This document shows, in pieces, positions 9,144 to 18,268 of a stretch of 64,000 nt of DNA. The notes beneath the pieces were generated by a model. The model was not told the DNA's origin, did not search any database, and was given only the letters and a program-made list of their open reading frames with translations. The stretch spans positions 1,289,785 to 1,353,784 of the forward strand of contig NZ_BMFU01000001.1 in the NCBI RefSeq assembly GCF_014639235.1, read 5' to 3'. This DNA is from Paenibacillus silvae. Its GTDB lineage: Bacteria; Bacillota; Bacilli; Paenibacillales; Paenibacillaceae. The number at the start of each line of letters is the position of its first letter. Position 1 is the stretch's first letter. The position numbers and the translations under genes are program-made.

Positions 9144-10472
9144 TTACTTCTTTTTTCTCATCATATCAAAGTAAGACACTGGCTGATCCACTTTCATTTT
9201 CACCAGCTGTAACGGATGGCGAGCAGCATCGAGCACATTGCCCTCTTCATCCTGAATTTCGCCAACCACCTGTTTGAAAAACGTACCGTTTGGACCGAAA
9301 AATTCAATCTCCTGTCCCGGTTTGAAGTGGTTCCGCTGTTGAATCGTTGCCATGCCTGTAGCTGCATCATAATCCATAACGAGACCGGCAAAGTCGTAAG
9401 GCACGGCTTTCTCTTCCGGCTCATAGATGTGATCTTCGTGATCAGGCGTGTCGTAGAAGAATCCGGTATTCAGCGGACGGTTCGCCGCCTTATTCATCTC
9501 TTCCACCCACTCGGGTTTCAGCACATAATTTTCAGGATCGGCCATATATGAATCAATAGCCTGACGATATACATTGACCACTGTTGCAACATAGTGAATG
9601 GATTTCATGCGGCCTTCAATCTTGAAGCTGTCAACACCGACATCAATCAATTCAGGAATGTGCCCGATCATGCACAGGTCCTTCGAACCCATAGAGAAGG
9701 CGTTATCTTGCTCCTGGAATAGAGGCAACTGATTTTCACCCAGCTTGAACGGTGCGGGAGCCTTCATCTGCATGTCCTCTTCACTTACCCAGACCGTACC
9801 CTCTCTTGCGTCCTCGAAGAGATCATATTTCCAGCGGCAGGACTGGCAGCAGCCTCCGCGGTTGGAATCCCGGTCTGTAAAATGGTTCGACAACACACAG
9901 CGTCCTGAATACGAGGAACACATCGCACCATGAATGAAAGCTTCGATCTCGATATCCACATGATTTTTGATCTCTTCAATCTCTTCAAAGCTTGTTTCAC
10001 GGCCCAGCACCACACGTGGCAGTCCTTCGTCCTTCCAGAACTTCACAGCCTGCCAGTTCAATGTAGACTGCTGTGTGCTAAGGTGCACTTCAAGACCTGG
10101 TACGGCACGCAATGCTACCTCGATAATCGCCGGATCAGCAACGATAACAGCGGAGATGCCTGCATCATACAGGTTCTGCAGGTACGCTTCAATGCCTGCC
10201 ACATCTTCGTTATGGGCATAAATATTCGTTGCGACGAACACTTTGGCACCATACTTTTTCGCAAACTCCACACCTTCACGCATTTCTTCAAAGCTGAAGT
10301 TGTCCGCATTGGAACGAAGTCCATACGCCTGTCCGCCGATATATACAGCATCTGCACCATAGTGAATCGCGAATTTTAATTTTTCCAGATTTCCCGCCGG
10401 AGCCAGCAGCTCCGGTTTATCCAGACGGTTACGTTTACCGGAGAACTTCCGCTTGACCGCCACTGTTTCCAT
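9144..10472 (-). CDS. trhP2: U32 family tRNA 5-hydroxyuridine protein (YrrO/TrhP2)
   Basis: 442 residues of the peptidase U32 family. Early blocks ELLAPAGNLEKLKFAIHYGAD and the middle cysteine-rich segment, with FIHGAMCSSYSGRC and later GGCCQSC, are diagnostic; these cysteines probably hold an Fe-S cluster. In B. subtilis YrrN and YrrO together are needed for prephenate-dependent 5-hydroxylation of uridine 34 in tRNAs. A C-terminal beta-barrel follows (residues 355-440). The start is ATG at 10472 with GAGGTG six bases upstream; the GTG three codons earlier overlaps that site. It lies 17 bases after yrrN, so the two form one operon with mltG. The O-methyltransferase gene yrrM found between mltG and yrrN in B. 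subtilis is absent here. Confidence 0.93.
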   Translation of the reverse strand: METVAVKRKFSGKRNRLDKPELLAPAGNLEKLKFAIHYGADAVYIGGQAYGLRSNADNFSFEEMREGVEFAKKYGAKVFVATNIYAHNEDVAGIEAYLQNLYDAGISAVIVADPAIIEVALRAVPGLEVHLSTQQSTLNWQAVKFWKDEGLPRVVLGRETSFEEIEEIKNHVDIEIEAFIHGAMCSSYSGRCVLSNHFTDRDSNRGGCCQSCRWKYDLFEDAREGTVWVSEEDMQMKAPAPFKLGENQLPLFQEQDNAFSMGSKDLCMIGHIPELIDVGVDSFKIEGRMKSIHYVATVVNVYRQAIDSYMADPENYVLKPEWVEEMNKAANRPLNTGFFYDTPDHEDHIYEPEEKAVPYDFAGLVMDYDAATGMATIQQRNHFKPGQEIEFFGPNGTFFKQVVGEIQDEEGNVLDAARHPLQLVKMKVDQPVSYFDMMRKKK

Positions 10473-10489
10473 CTTGTTCACCTCTTCGA

Positions 10490-11419
10490 TTAATACACTT
10501 GTTCTTTGTAGAAAAATCCAAACGACAATTCCCGCTCAGGATCCTGCAGTTCACGAACTTCCTTCAGCCACCGCTCGTCATATTCATACGATTCCGGGTC
10601 AGCTTCATACATGTCGATAGCCTTACGATACGCTCTAACCACGGCTTCATTATAAGCAAGAGGTTTCAGCAGCCCCTCAACCTTGAAGCTGTGCACACCT
10701 GCCTCCATCATCAGATGAAGATCCTCCAGAATGCAGATATCCTCAGAGCTCATAATATGGGTTCCGTTCATATCCTCATAAATCGGGAATTTCTCATCCC
10801 GCCGCTCCGCTTCAATCAGAAACAAGCCACGTTCCTTGCCGAGATGCCCTTCTACCGGACGCCCCTGGTGAGCCATGTAACTTTGCACCAGACTGCGCTT
10901 GGAGTGATAAATATTGGTCATCCCATGAACCTGCACCTGCGCTTCCACGTTTAAAAATGGAACCATCTCCGTGATCTCGTCCATATTCAGCTCACGGGCA
11001 AGCACAACCCGGCTAGCCCCTTTGGTTCCCCAATAATTTGCTGTGGCATAGTTCGTGGACGTCATCTCTGCGTTCCAGTGCAAACGGATATGCGGAGCAT
11101 GCTCCTTGATCGCAGCCAGTACGGACGGGTCATTAAACTCAACTGCGTGCACGCCAATCTGGCCCAAAGCCTGCACATATTCAGGCAATTCTTTCAGCAG
11201 TTCATTGGACATCAGATTGTTCATAGACACAATAACCTGAGCATTATGCTTCGCAGCCAAAGCTGCGACCTCTGCGGTTTCTTCCATACTGAAGCTGCCC
11301 GGCAGGCGCATGCCAAAGCGGTCATCTCCAATTAACAAAGCGTCTGCTCCGGCCTGAAGCAGCGCTTCTGCCTCTTTTACATTAGCCGCCGTCACAAGCA
11401 ACTCATGTTTCTTACTCAT
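10490..11419 (-). CDS. trhP1: U32 family tRNA 5-hydroxyuridine protein (YrrN/TrhP1)
   Basis: 309 residues, the shorter partner of the U32 pair. LLVTAANVKEAEALLQAGAD at the N-terminus and the SFKVEGLLKPLAYNEAVVRAY segment near residue 245 follow the U32 fold. It lacks the dense cysteine cluster of its partner, consistent with B. subtilis YrrN. Expected role: works with YrrO in hydroxylating U34 of tRNA. The start is ATG at 11419 with GGAGGGG five bases upstream. It lies 14 bases after mltG and 17 before yrrO, so co-transcription is likely. Confidence 0.92.
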   Translation of the reverse strand: MSKKHELLVTAANVKEAEALLQAGADALLIGDDRFGMRLPGSFSMEETAEVAALAAKHNAQVIVSMNNLMSNELLKELPEYVQALGQIGVHAVEFNDPSVLAAIKEHAPHIRLHWNAEMTSTNYATANYWGTKGASRVVLARELNMDEITEMVPFLNVEAQVQVHGMTNIYHSKRSLVQSYMAHQGRPVEGHLGKERGLFLIEAERRDEKFPIYEDMNGTHIMSSEDICILEDLHLMMEAGVHSFKVEGLLKPLAYNEAVVRAYRKAIDMYEADPESYEYDERWLKEVRELQDPERELSFGFFYKEQVY

Positions 11420-11433
11420 CTAATCCCCTCCGC

Positions 11434-12474
11434 TTATTGCGCAGCCTTACTTTTGGCTATATTTTGCTGATGTTCCTTGTATGTCTTGGCAAAGAGATGC
11501 CCTGAGGTACCATCCTTTTTCGTTACATAGAACAGATATTCCGAAGCTTCCGGGTTCAACGCGGCGTTGATGGACGCAAGACTCGGACTGGCAATCGGAC
11601 CTGGCGGCAAACCTTTGTTCAAATACGTATTATACGGACTTTGCACCTTCAGATCCTTGAACAGCAGCCTTGCCTTCGGTTTATCCAGCAAATACTGCAC
11701 CGTTGCATCAATCTCCAGCTTCATGTCGTCTTTAATCCGATTATAGATTACGCCTGATACCAATGCCCGCTCTTTGTCTACAACAACTTCTCGTTCCACA
11801 AGCGATGCAATAGTCAACAATTCATGCAGTGAAAGCTTTTTCTCCTCAAGCTTGGCCTGCAAATCAGGAATAGAGTTAACTCTCGTCTCGAATTCTTCCA
11901 GCATTCGCTGCATCACATCATGCGTTGTGCTGCCTTTTTTCATTTCGTACGTTTCCGGGAACAAGTAACCTTCGAGTGCATATCGCAGTTCCTCGTCTAC
12001 TGGTATGCTTTTCATGATCTCCCCATCAAAGGCGGATGGTTCATTCGCCAGCTTGAGGAATTCCTTTTTATCCACAATGCCCTCTGCCGAAAGCTTGTCC
12101 GCCATCTGCAAAACGGTGTATCCTTCCGGTATGGTGAACTTCACCATCTCCTCGGGAACGACATCACCGCTGTTCAATTTATGAATAATTTCATCATACG
12201 TTACGCCTGGATTCATGGAGTACTTTCCGGCCATAAATTTACCGCCAAGTTTGTTCCACTTCAAATATCCTTTAAATACCAGACTGTTTCGTATTAGTCC
12301 TTCTTGCTGAAGCTGATCCGCAATCCGGGAAGTTCCCGATCCGCTTTTGATCTCAAACACGACAGGCTGGGAAGAAGCTTCGACCGGACGCATCATGCTC
12401 CATATAAATCCGGCAGCTCCCGCGGCCAGAATCAGCAACACCAACAGCAGTCTCCATATGACTTTGCCTTTCAA
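11434..12474 (-). CDS. mltG: Endolytic murein transglycosylase MltG (YceG-like)
   Basis: About 346 residues. One N-terminal transmembrane helix (WRLLLVLLILAAGAAGFIW), then a LysM-like subdomain and the YceG catalytic domain. Characteristic blocks include SLVEREVVVDKERALVSGVIYNRI, with the catalytic Glu in VERE, and YNTYLNKGLPPGPIASPSLA. The enzyme cleaves nascent peptidoglycan glycan strands at the outer membrane face and sets strand length. The longest frame starts at 12498, but AAAGGAG lies within that extension; TTG at 12474, 11 bases downstream of it, is the likely start. A terminator just upstream (12502-12525) separates it from the DUF1292 genes, so it probably has its own promoter. Confidence 0.93.
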   Translation of the reverse strand: MKGKVIWRLLLVLLILAAGAAGFIWSMMRPVEASSQPVVFEIKSGSGTSRIADQLQQEGLIRNSLVFKGYLKWNKLGGKFMAGKYSMNPGVTYDEIIHKLNSGDVVPEEMVKFTIPEGYTVLQMADKLSAEGIVDKKEFLKLANEPSAFDGEIMKSIPVDEELRYALEGYLFPETYEMKKGSTTHDVMQRMLEEFETRVNSIPDLQAKLEEKKLSLHELLTIASLVEREVVVDKERALVSGVIYNRIKDDMKLEIDATVQYLLDKPKARLLFKDLKVQSPYNTYLNKGLPPGPIASPSLASINAALNPEASEYLFYVTKKDGTSGHLFAKTYKEHQQNIAKSKAAQ

Positions 12475-12501
12475 CAGAGATGCAACTCCTTTACACAACC
12501 A

Positions 12502-12525
12502 AAAAGAGCGGACTGCTCCGCCCTT
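12502..12525 (-). terminator. Terminator between the DUF1292 genes and mltG
   Basis: Read on the minus strand: GGGCGGA-GCAG-TCCGCTC followed by TTTTT. It lies about 25 bases past the second DUF1292 stop and ends the alaS-ireB-ruvX-DUF1292 unit. Confidence 0.75.
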
Positions 12526-12549
12526 CCGGTTTTCTCAATTTGAAGCTGA

Positions 12550-12864
12550 TTAATCCTCGTCAATCGGGAGAGTGCACTCGTCATAAAGCTCCGAGATGCT
12601 CTCCCACTCGTCGTCATCATCAATCGTAACTAATTCCGGCATGATCTGGTCTTCACTGCCAGGTACAACCCGCAGCAGCTCAACTTCGTCATACGGACGC
12701 AATGAACTGCGGAGCACCGCGTACTGCTGCCCATGTACTTCAAATTCAGCGAGCAGTTCATACGGATGTGATTTACCGTTCTCTTCCTCGAGCTCCACAT
12801 GAGCACCGAATGCCAGACGCAGCGAATCTGTCCATTTCAGGTCTTTGCGATTATATTCCGTCAT
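12550..12864 (-). CDS. DUF1292-type acidic protein (second of a tandem pair)
   Basis: 104 residues, strongly acidic. The core (YELLAEFEVHGQQYAVLRS, a middle EVELLRVVPG strand, and a helical WESISELYDE end) follows the DUF1292/YrzB pattern: beta strands with a 'F..dg..Yavl.p' motif and a terminal helix. The function of the family is unknown; it is conserved next to ruvX and mltG in Bacillota. Its ATG directly abuts the stop codon of the upstream paralogue, with GAGGAAG inside that gene's end, suggesting translational coupling. Unlike the upstream copy, this one has a basic N-terminus (NRKDLKWTDSLRLAFG). Confidence 0.8.
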   Translation of the reverse strand: MTEYNRKDLKWTDSLRLAFGAHVELEEENGKSHPYELLAEFEVHGQQYAVLRSSLRPYDEVELLRVVPGSEDQIMPELVTIDDDDEWESISELYDECTLPIDED

Positions 12865-13164
12865 TTAGTTCGCTTCCTCTTCATCTTCAGCAAGAAATGT
12901 ATTAAAGGTCTCCTCGACAATATCCCACTCGGCATCATCTTGGATCACGAAAAGTTTGATATCGTCGCCGTCTTCCTCATAACGGAATGCATATACATCC
13001 GTCTCGCCATCTTCAGGTTCAACCGGAGCAACCATCATATACTTGGCCTCCGAACCGTCTACTTCGAATTTCATGATGACTTCAAATTCCTCTTCATTAC
13101 CTTCATCATCTGCAATGTAAATGATCTCGGCTTCTTCTTCCATACCCAGTTGATCTTCAGCCAT
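12865..13164 (-). CDS. DUF1292 family protein (YrzB-like)
   Basis: 99 residues, extremely acidic (many Glu and Asp at both ends). The pattern EEEFEVIMKFEVDG followed by KYMMVAPVE and YAFRYEEDGDDIKL matches DUF1292, as in B. subtilis YrzB, whose gene lies directly after ruvX. No known biochemical role. The ATG at 13164 follows ruvX by 12 bases. The next DUF1292 gene begins immediately after its stop. Confidence 0.88.
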   Translation of the reverse strand: MAEDQLGMEEEAEIIYIADDEGNEEEFEVIMKFEVDGSEAKYMMVAPVEPEDGETDVYAFRYEEDGDDIKLFVIQDDAEWDIVEETFNTFLAEDEEEAN

Positions 13165-13176
13165 TGTTGATCCCCC

Positions 13177-13593
13177 TCACCTTGTACTATTGGCATCCAA
13201 ATAATTTTGCAAAATCAGGCTGGCGGCCATTTTGTCCACAACCTGTTTGCGTTTTTTGCGGCTGACATCCGCTTCGATCAGCGTACGTTCGGCTGCCATC
13301 GTTGTCAGCCGTTCATCCCAAAGGTGAACAGGTAAATTCAGCTCGCCCCGTAGGCGGTCAGCAAACGCAATGCATAGTTCACCGCGCGGTCCTACGGTAC
13401 CGTTCATGTTCTTGGGGAGTCCAACTACAATCTCGCTGATTTCGTGCTCTTGCACCAATTCAGCAATTCGCGCGAACTCACCTTCATCCCGGCGGCGTTC
13501 AAGTACTTCCAATCCCTGGGCAGTCCAACCGAAGGCGTCACTCACGGCAACTCCGATTCTGCGGTCCCCGTAGTCCAAACCTAATTTTTTCAT
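13177..13593 (-). CDS. ruvX: RuvX/YqgF family RNase H-fold nuclease
   Basis: About 138 residues, the usual YqgF length. LGLDYGDRRIGVAVSD at the N-terminus carries the first catalytic Asp; EIVVGLPKNMNG and LWDERLTT carry the further acidic motifs; DKMAASLILQNYLD is the C-terminal helix. The family is annotated as putative Holliday junction resolvase and also implicated in 16S rRNA 5' maturation. The longest frame begins at 13635, but AGGATGGGAG precedes the paired ATGs at 13596 and 13593; the second is chosen from spacing. It sits in the conserved alaS-ireB-ruvX-yrzB order. ruvC is also present in this window, so RuvX is not the only RNase H-fold resolvase candidate. Confidence 0.93.
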   Translation of the reverse strand: MKKLGLDYGDRRIGVAVSDAFGWTAQGLEVLERRRDEGEFARIAELVQEHEISEIVVGLPKNMNGTVGPRGELCIAFADRLRGELNLPVHLWDERLTTMAAERTLIEADVSRKKRKQVVDKMAASLILQNYLDANSTR

Positions 13594-13718
13594 CATGCTC
13601 TCCCATCCTAAGGCCTGTGCAAAGCGATAGCTCATCGCCTGCTCAGACTTCAGTCTGTCTTCTGTCGGTTCATTGTTCGTTGTTCTGCATGGCTGCAGAT
13701 CAACGAAAGCGGCGTATA

Positions 13719-13979
13719 TTACCGGTGATTGGCCAGATAGGAACGTACCAGCTCTTCAATCAGCTCGTCGCGCTCCTTTTTCCGGACCAGACTGCGTGCG
13801 TTGTTGTGACGCGGAATGTACGCGGGGTCGCCAGATATCAAATATCCAACGATCTGGTTAATGGGATTATACTCTTTATCGACCAGCGCGTCATATACCG
13901 TGAGAAGAATCTCTTGTGAAGATGCCTCCTGCTCATCACCTTTCACATTAAATTTAACCGTCTTATCCATGGAGTCCAT
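13719..13979 (-). CDS. ireB: IreB family regulatory phosphoprotein (YrzL, DUF965)
   Basis: 86 residues, beginning MDSMDKTVKFN, with the family blocks VYDALVDKEYNPINQIVGYLISGDPAYIPRHNNAR and the C-terminal ELVRSYL. In Enterococcus faecalis IreB is phosphorylated on threonines near the N-terminus by the PASTA kinase IreK and lowers cephalosporin resistance; the Thr at residue 7 of this copy is a candidate site. The start is chosen at 13979 because AGGTG is six bases upstream; the frame upstream is a chance extension. It lies between alaS and ruvX as in B. subtilis, 129 bases after the alaS stop and 125 before ruvX. Confidence 0.92.
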   Translation of the reverse strand: MDSMDKTVKFNVKGDEQEASSQEILLTVYDALVDKEYNPINQIVGYLISGDPAYIPRHNNARSLVRKKERDELIEELVRSYLANHR

Positions 13980-14108
13980 TGATGACACCTCGCTCCTGCA
14001 TGAACATGGGGACCATGTCCTGCCGAATTGATTTCTGTTTATATAATAACATATTCTGACTGCCACAAGTACACAAAGGATAAGGCAATTGTGTTTTTTG
14101 CTTGTCCT

Positions 14109-16730
14109 TTACTGGCTAACGATCGAAACGGCCAGTTTCAGCGCTTCATCCAGCTTACTTGCGTCCTTGCCTCCGGCCTGTGCCATATCGGGACGTCCAC
14201 CGCCACCGCCGCCGCATACAGCCGCAACTTCCTTGACAATTTTGCCCGCATGCAGACCTTGTTTCACCTGCTCGGCAGGCACCGCAACAACAAAATTCAC
14301 TTTACCGTCTGCTGGCGCACCCAATACAAGCACAGCATCAGGCAATTTTACTTTCAGTTCATCGGCAACGGTACGCAGTGCATCCATATTCGGTGCATCC
14401 ACGCGTGCTGCCAGCACTTGTGTATTACCTGCTTGTACGACTTGATCCGTAAGCTGACCCGCTTCCATTGCACTGAGTTTGCTTTGCAAAGATTCAGTCT
14501 CTCTTGCCGCTTCTTTCAGCTGCTGATTCAGACCTTCAATCCGCTTAGGCACATCAGTTACATTCGCTTTAAGCAGCGCTGCGGACTGCTTGAGCAGTTC
14601 AAGCTGACTTTCCACATACAGATAAGCACCTCGACCTGTTACAGCTTCAATCCGGCGTACGCCAGAGCCTATTCCGCTCTCGCTCACCAGTTTGAAGATT
14701 CCGATCTCTGAAGTATTATTTACGTGACAGCCGCCACAAAGTTCCAAACTGTAATCTCCAATCTGAACAACGCGCACGATATCACCGTATTTTTCTCCAA
14801 ACAGGGCCATAGCGCCCATAGCCTTCGCTTCATCAATGCCTTTCAGCTCGATGTTCACGTTCAGGCGATTCCAGATCTGCTCGTTTACTTGACGCTCGAT
14901 CTCCGTCAGCTCTTCCGGCGTAATGCTGCCGAAGTGAGAGAAGTCAAAACGCAGACGCTGCGGTTCCACCAGGGAACCAGCCTGATTCACATGCGTGCCC
15001 AGCACATCTTTCAACGCTTTATGCAGCAAGTGGGTTGCCGTATGGTTTTTGATAATGTCGCCGCGTTTGGTTGCATCCACTTCGGCTTGAATAACATCCC
15101 CCACACAAAGCTCACCAGACTCAATCGTTACCATGTGCACATGCTGCCCTTGCGGAGCTTTAAACAGACCTTGAACCTTTGCTACAGCACTTGCACTGCG
15201 AAGCAAGCCCTGGTCACTGACTTGACCGCCGCTTTCCGCATAGAAAGGTGTTCTGTCCAGAATAACCTGAGCGGTTTGTCCCTCGCCTACAGCGTCTGCA
15301 AAAGCATCTCCCGCAACAATGGCTACCACTTTTGCTTCCGTCAACAGGTCAGTATATCCAACAAACTCGCTTTTAACCTCCAGGTCGGCCAGAGGTCCGC
15401 CCTGAACCTTCATGCTTTCGTTCTCCTGGCGTCCTGCACGCGCACGATCGCGCTGCTCCTGCATCGATGCATCAAAGCCTTCGCGATCTACCGTCAGACC
15501 ATGTTCAGCTGCATAATCTTCTGTCAGGTCAAACGGGAATCCATACGTATCATAAAGCTTGAACGCTTCTGGTCCACTAATCACCGTACGCCCTTCGGAT
15601 TTTGCTGTCTCGCTGATATCAGCCAGAATTGCAAGTCCATCGGACAACGTTTCATGGAAACGCTCTTCCTCGGTTTTGATCACTTTGGCAATAAACTCCT
15701 GCTTGTCCACCACTTCCGGATAGTACATGCCCATGACTTCACCAACGGTTGTTGTCAGTTCATACAGGAACGGACGATCCAGCCCCAGCACTTTACCGTA
15801 ACGAACAGCTCGGCGCAGCAAACGGCGGATAACGTACCCACGGCCTTCATTGCTTGGCAGTACGCCATCACCTACAGCAAACGCCACCGTACGAATATGA
15901 TCGGCAATCACTTTGAGTGCAACGTCAATCTCGACACTATCGTTATATTTTACACCTGCAAGCGCAGCTGTTTTTTGAATCATCGGTTGGAACAGGTCTG
16001 TATCAAAGTTGGAATCTACATTTTGCAGAATGGAAGCAAAGCGCTCCAAGCCCGCGCCTGTATCAATGTTTTTGTTCGGAAGCGGTGTATAGCTGCCGTC
16101 CTTGTTATGATTAAATTGCGAGAATACAAGGTTCCACACTTCCAGGTAACGCTCGTTTTCTCCACCCGGATACATCTCTGGATCATTCATGTCACTACCG
16201 TAGGCTTCGCCGCGGTCATAGAAGATTTCGGTACAAGGTCCGCATGGGCCTTCGCCGATATCCCAGAAGTTTTCATCCAGCTTGATGATCCGTTCTGCAG
16301 GCAATCCGATTTTTTCATTCCACAGCTTGAATGCTTCCTCATCTTCCGGATAAACGGTAACGGACAGACGATCCGGATCAAATCCGATCCATTCTTTGCT
16401 CGTTAGAAATTCCCAAGCCCAGGTAATCGTTTCTTCCTTGAAATAATCTCCAATGGAGAAGTTACCAAGCATTTCGAAAAACGTATGGTGACGACGTGTT
16501 TTGCCGACATTTTCGATATCGTTTGTACGAATACATTTTTGAGAGTTGGCCAGGCGTGGATTCTCCGGCTTCTCCCGTCCGTCAAAGTACGGCTTGAGCG
16601 GCGCCATACCTGCATTGATCCACAGCAACGAAGGATCGTTGTGCGGCACAAGCGATGCACTTGGTTCAATTTTGTGACCTTTACTTGCAAAAAACTCAAT
16701 CCATTTGGAACGAATTTCACTAGCTTTCAT
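14109..16730 (-). CDS. alaS: Alanine--tRNA ligase
   Basis: 873 residues, the usual length. MKASEIRSKWIEFFASKGH begins the class II catalytic domain; RTNDIENVGKTRRHHTFFEM and the GAGLERF motif are class II motifs 2 and 3. The editing domain has HTATHLLHKAL and the metal site CGGCHV; a C-Ala domain ends with a Gly-rich CGGGGGGRPDMAQAGG. It charges tRNA-Ala and clears mis-charged Ser and Gly. The frame runs on to 16823, into the leader terminator, but ATG at 16730 with GGGGG eight bases upstream is the true start. An alanine-type T-box (16820-17095) and a consensus promoter (17119-17147) lie upstream. A 560-residue frame on the opposite strand is a codon-bias shadow. Confidence 0.97.
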   Translation of the reverse strand: MKASEIRSKWIEFFASKGHKIEPSASLVPHNDPSLLWINAGMAPLKPYFDGREKPENPRLANSQKCIRTNDIENVGKTRRHHTFFEMLGNFSIGDYFKEETITWAWEFLTSKEWIGFDPDRLSVTVYPEDEEAFKLWNEKIGLPAERIIKLDENFWDIGEGPCGPCTEIFYDRGEAYGSDMNDPEMYPGGENERYLEVWNLVFSQFNHNKDGSYTPLPNKNIDTGAGLERFASILQNVDSNFDTDLFQPMIQKTAALAGVKYNDSVEIDVALKVIADHIRTVAFAVGDGVLPSNEGRGYVIRRLLRRAVRYGKVLGLDRPFLYELTTTVGEVMGMYYPEVVDKQEFIAKVIKTEEERFHETLSDGLAILADISETAKSEGRTVISGPEAFKLYDTYGFPFDLTEDYAAEHGLTVDREGFDASMQEQRDRARAGRQENESMKVQGGPLADLEVKSEFVGYTDLLTEAKVVAIVAGDAFADAVGEGQTAQVILDRTPFYAESGGQVSDQGLLRSASAVAKVQGLFKAPQGQHVHMVTIESGELCVGDVIQAEVDATKRGDIIKNHTATHLLHKALKDVLGTHVNQAGSLVEPQRLRFDFSHFGSITPEELTEIERQVNEQIWNRLNVNIELKGIDEAKAMGAMALFGEKYGDIVRVVQIGDYSLELCGGCHVNNTSEIGIFKLVSESGIGSGVRRIEAVTGRGAYLYVESQLELLKQSAALLKANVTDVPKRIEGLNQQLKEAARETESLQSKLSAMEAGQLTDQVVQAGNTQVLAARVDAPNMDALRTVADELKVKLPDAVLVLGAPADGKVNFVVAVPAEQVKQGLHAGKIVKEVAAVCGGGGGGRPDMAQAGGKDASKLDEALKLAVSIVSQ

Positions 16731-16819
16731 ACTGGTTGCCCCCATCAAATTATAAGTTCCGCAGCGGTTTCGCTTCGGTTGGTTAACATGAATTCCGGAT
16801 AACACATGTGTAAAAATAA

Positions 16820-17095
16820 ACACAAAAAACGCCCCTGAATAAATCAGGGACGATGTTATCGCGGTACCACCCTGGTTATTGTTCTTGACCCATTCTAGGC
16901 GGGTGAATGAACAATCTCCTCGTTAATGCGAATAACGGTCGCGCCCGGCAGGGTTGTCCTGCACTCCGAAATCAGCTTTCTGCCGCTTCAACTTTCAAGA
17001 CTTTTCCAGCCAGCGAACTCAGAACATGTCTGAATTCAAAGAAGTCTATTCTCTGAGAAAAGGAACCCTCGGCATACTTCATTTCATCATCGATT
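16820..17095 (-). promoter_or_regulatory. T-box leader of alaS, specifier GCU (Ala)
   Basis: The hallmark T-box sequence GGGTGGTACCGCG is at about 16860-16872 (minus strand). It is followed by the terminator TCCCTGATTTATTCAGGG and TTTTTT (about 16826-16850). In Stem I an AGTA on the 5' side (about 17079) faces GAAAGCTG on the 3' side, and the base stem GAAAT/ATTTC encloses this loop. The codon following GAA-A is GCT at 16974-16976, matching alanine. Uncharged tRNA-Ala should stabilise the antiterminator and permit alaS transcription. Confidence 0.95.
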
Positions 17096-17118
17096 TTATT
17101 TTGTAAACATACACCCTC

Positions 17119-17147
17119 ATTATATCGACAGAGTCAGCCAGTGTCAA
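17119..17147 (-). promoter_or_regulatory. Consensus sigma-A promoter of alaS
   Basis: TTGACA (17142-17147, minus strand), a 17-base spacer and TATAAT (17119-17124) match the consensus exactly. Transcription would start near 17112, just upstream of T-box Stem I. Confidence 0.9.
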
Positions 17148-17200
17148 CGCGCCGGATAGACGAATCGCAGACATTTCACTCGTTCTGCCATCCTCTGAGC

Positions 17201-18268
17201 TCATTCCGTTTTCCGTTTAATATAATAAGCGAAAAAGTGCTGCACAATGACCTTGAGTACGGCAAAAACAGGCACTGCCAATATGAGTCCCACAATGCCC
17301 GCCAGCTCGCCCCCAACCAGCAGGGCAAAAATAATGGACAGCGGGTGCAGATGCAGGGTACGGCCCACCACCTGGGGCGAAACAACGTTGCTTTCCAGCA
17401 CTTGGCAGAGTGTATTCACGCCAATAACCAGCAGGACCATTTTGAAAGAAACCGTTGAAGCCATCACCACCGCAGGTGCTGCCCCCAGAAAAGGTCCCAG
17501 GTAAGGCACGATGTTGAACACAGCCACGATGCTTGCCAGAAGCAGAGCATAGGGCATATCAATCACAATATATCCGATGTACGCAAAGATGCCAACGATT
17601 ATACAAACGATAAATTGGCCCCGAATATAGTTGCCGAGAGCGGTATCGATTTCCTTCATAACCGAAACAATCGCCTTACGGCGAGAACGCGGCAGATAAG
17701 CCACGATCGTGCGTTCAAACACATCAAAATCTTTTAACATATAGAAAATAAGAAATGGCACAATAAAGACGTTAAAAAGCACATTAATGGTCGCTCCGAT
17801 ATTGTCCATCAGCACGGTAATGCCTTGAGTGAGCCGATCCTCCATCTGAAAAAACCAGCTGTTCATGCCTGAGCGTATGCTCGGCGGCATTAATTTGTGG
17901 TCCATGCTATTCATCAGGCTTTGAGCGCGCATCGATAATTCCGGCATGTGCTCGTTTAATTCCTCAAGCTGCTCGATCAGCACAGGGATGACGTTCATTA
18001 GAATAACCCCGATGCAGGTGAGGAAAAAAGCATAGATTAACAGCACCGCGATCGAGCGTGGGACCTTGCGTCCACCCAGCATGCTGACAATTGGATTCAG
18101 CACATAAGATATAATCAGGGCTACGATGAACGGGGCAAGCACCGTTTTGATGAACCCGTAGATATGTAAAAACAAAGGACGCAGCAGCCAGATAAAATAC
18201 AAAATAATCAATCCGAGCAGGAGCCAGATCGCATAACGAAACATTTTGTTTTTGGTTAATTGCTCCAC
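17201..18268 (-). CDS. AI-2E family transporter (YrrI-like)
   Basis: 355 residues with about eight membrane helices: two near the N-terminus, one at residues 65-90, a soluble loop (residues 95-150), then a C-terminal bundle including AVFNIVPYLGPFLGAAPAVV, VSPQVVGRTLHLHPLSIIFALLVGG and a final helix. This is the AI-2E/PerM fold. In B. subtilis yrrI lies directly upstream of alaS, as here. Substrate unknown. The start is GTG at 18268 with AAGGGGAG eight bases upstream. It is the second member of this family in the window (the other is at 2565), and the two are clearly different subgroups. Confidence 0.88.
   Translation of the reverse strand: MEQLTKNKMFRYAIWLLLGLIILYFIWLLRPLFLHIYGFIKTVLAPFIVALIISYVLNPIVSMLGGRKVPRSIAVLLIYAFFLTCIGVILMNVIPVLIEQLEELNEHMPELSMRAQSLMNSMDHKLMPPSIRSGMNSWFFQMEDRLTQGITVLMDNIGATINVLFNVFIVPFLIFYMLKDFDVFERTIVAYLPRSRRKAIVSVMKEIDTALGNYIRGQFIVCIIVGIFAYIGYIVIDMPYALLLASIVAVFNIVPYLGPFLGAAPAVVMASTVSFKMVLLVIGVNTLCQVLESNVVSPQVVGRTLHLHPLSIIFALLVGGELAGIVGLILAVPVFAVLKVIVQHFFAYYIKRKTE

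Noticed and set aside
14724..16406. A 560-codon open frame antisense to alaS
   Set aside because: It lies entirely inside alaS, has no ribosome site, and its translation is rich in Cys, His, Phe and Gln without domain character. It is a codon-usage shadow.
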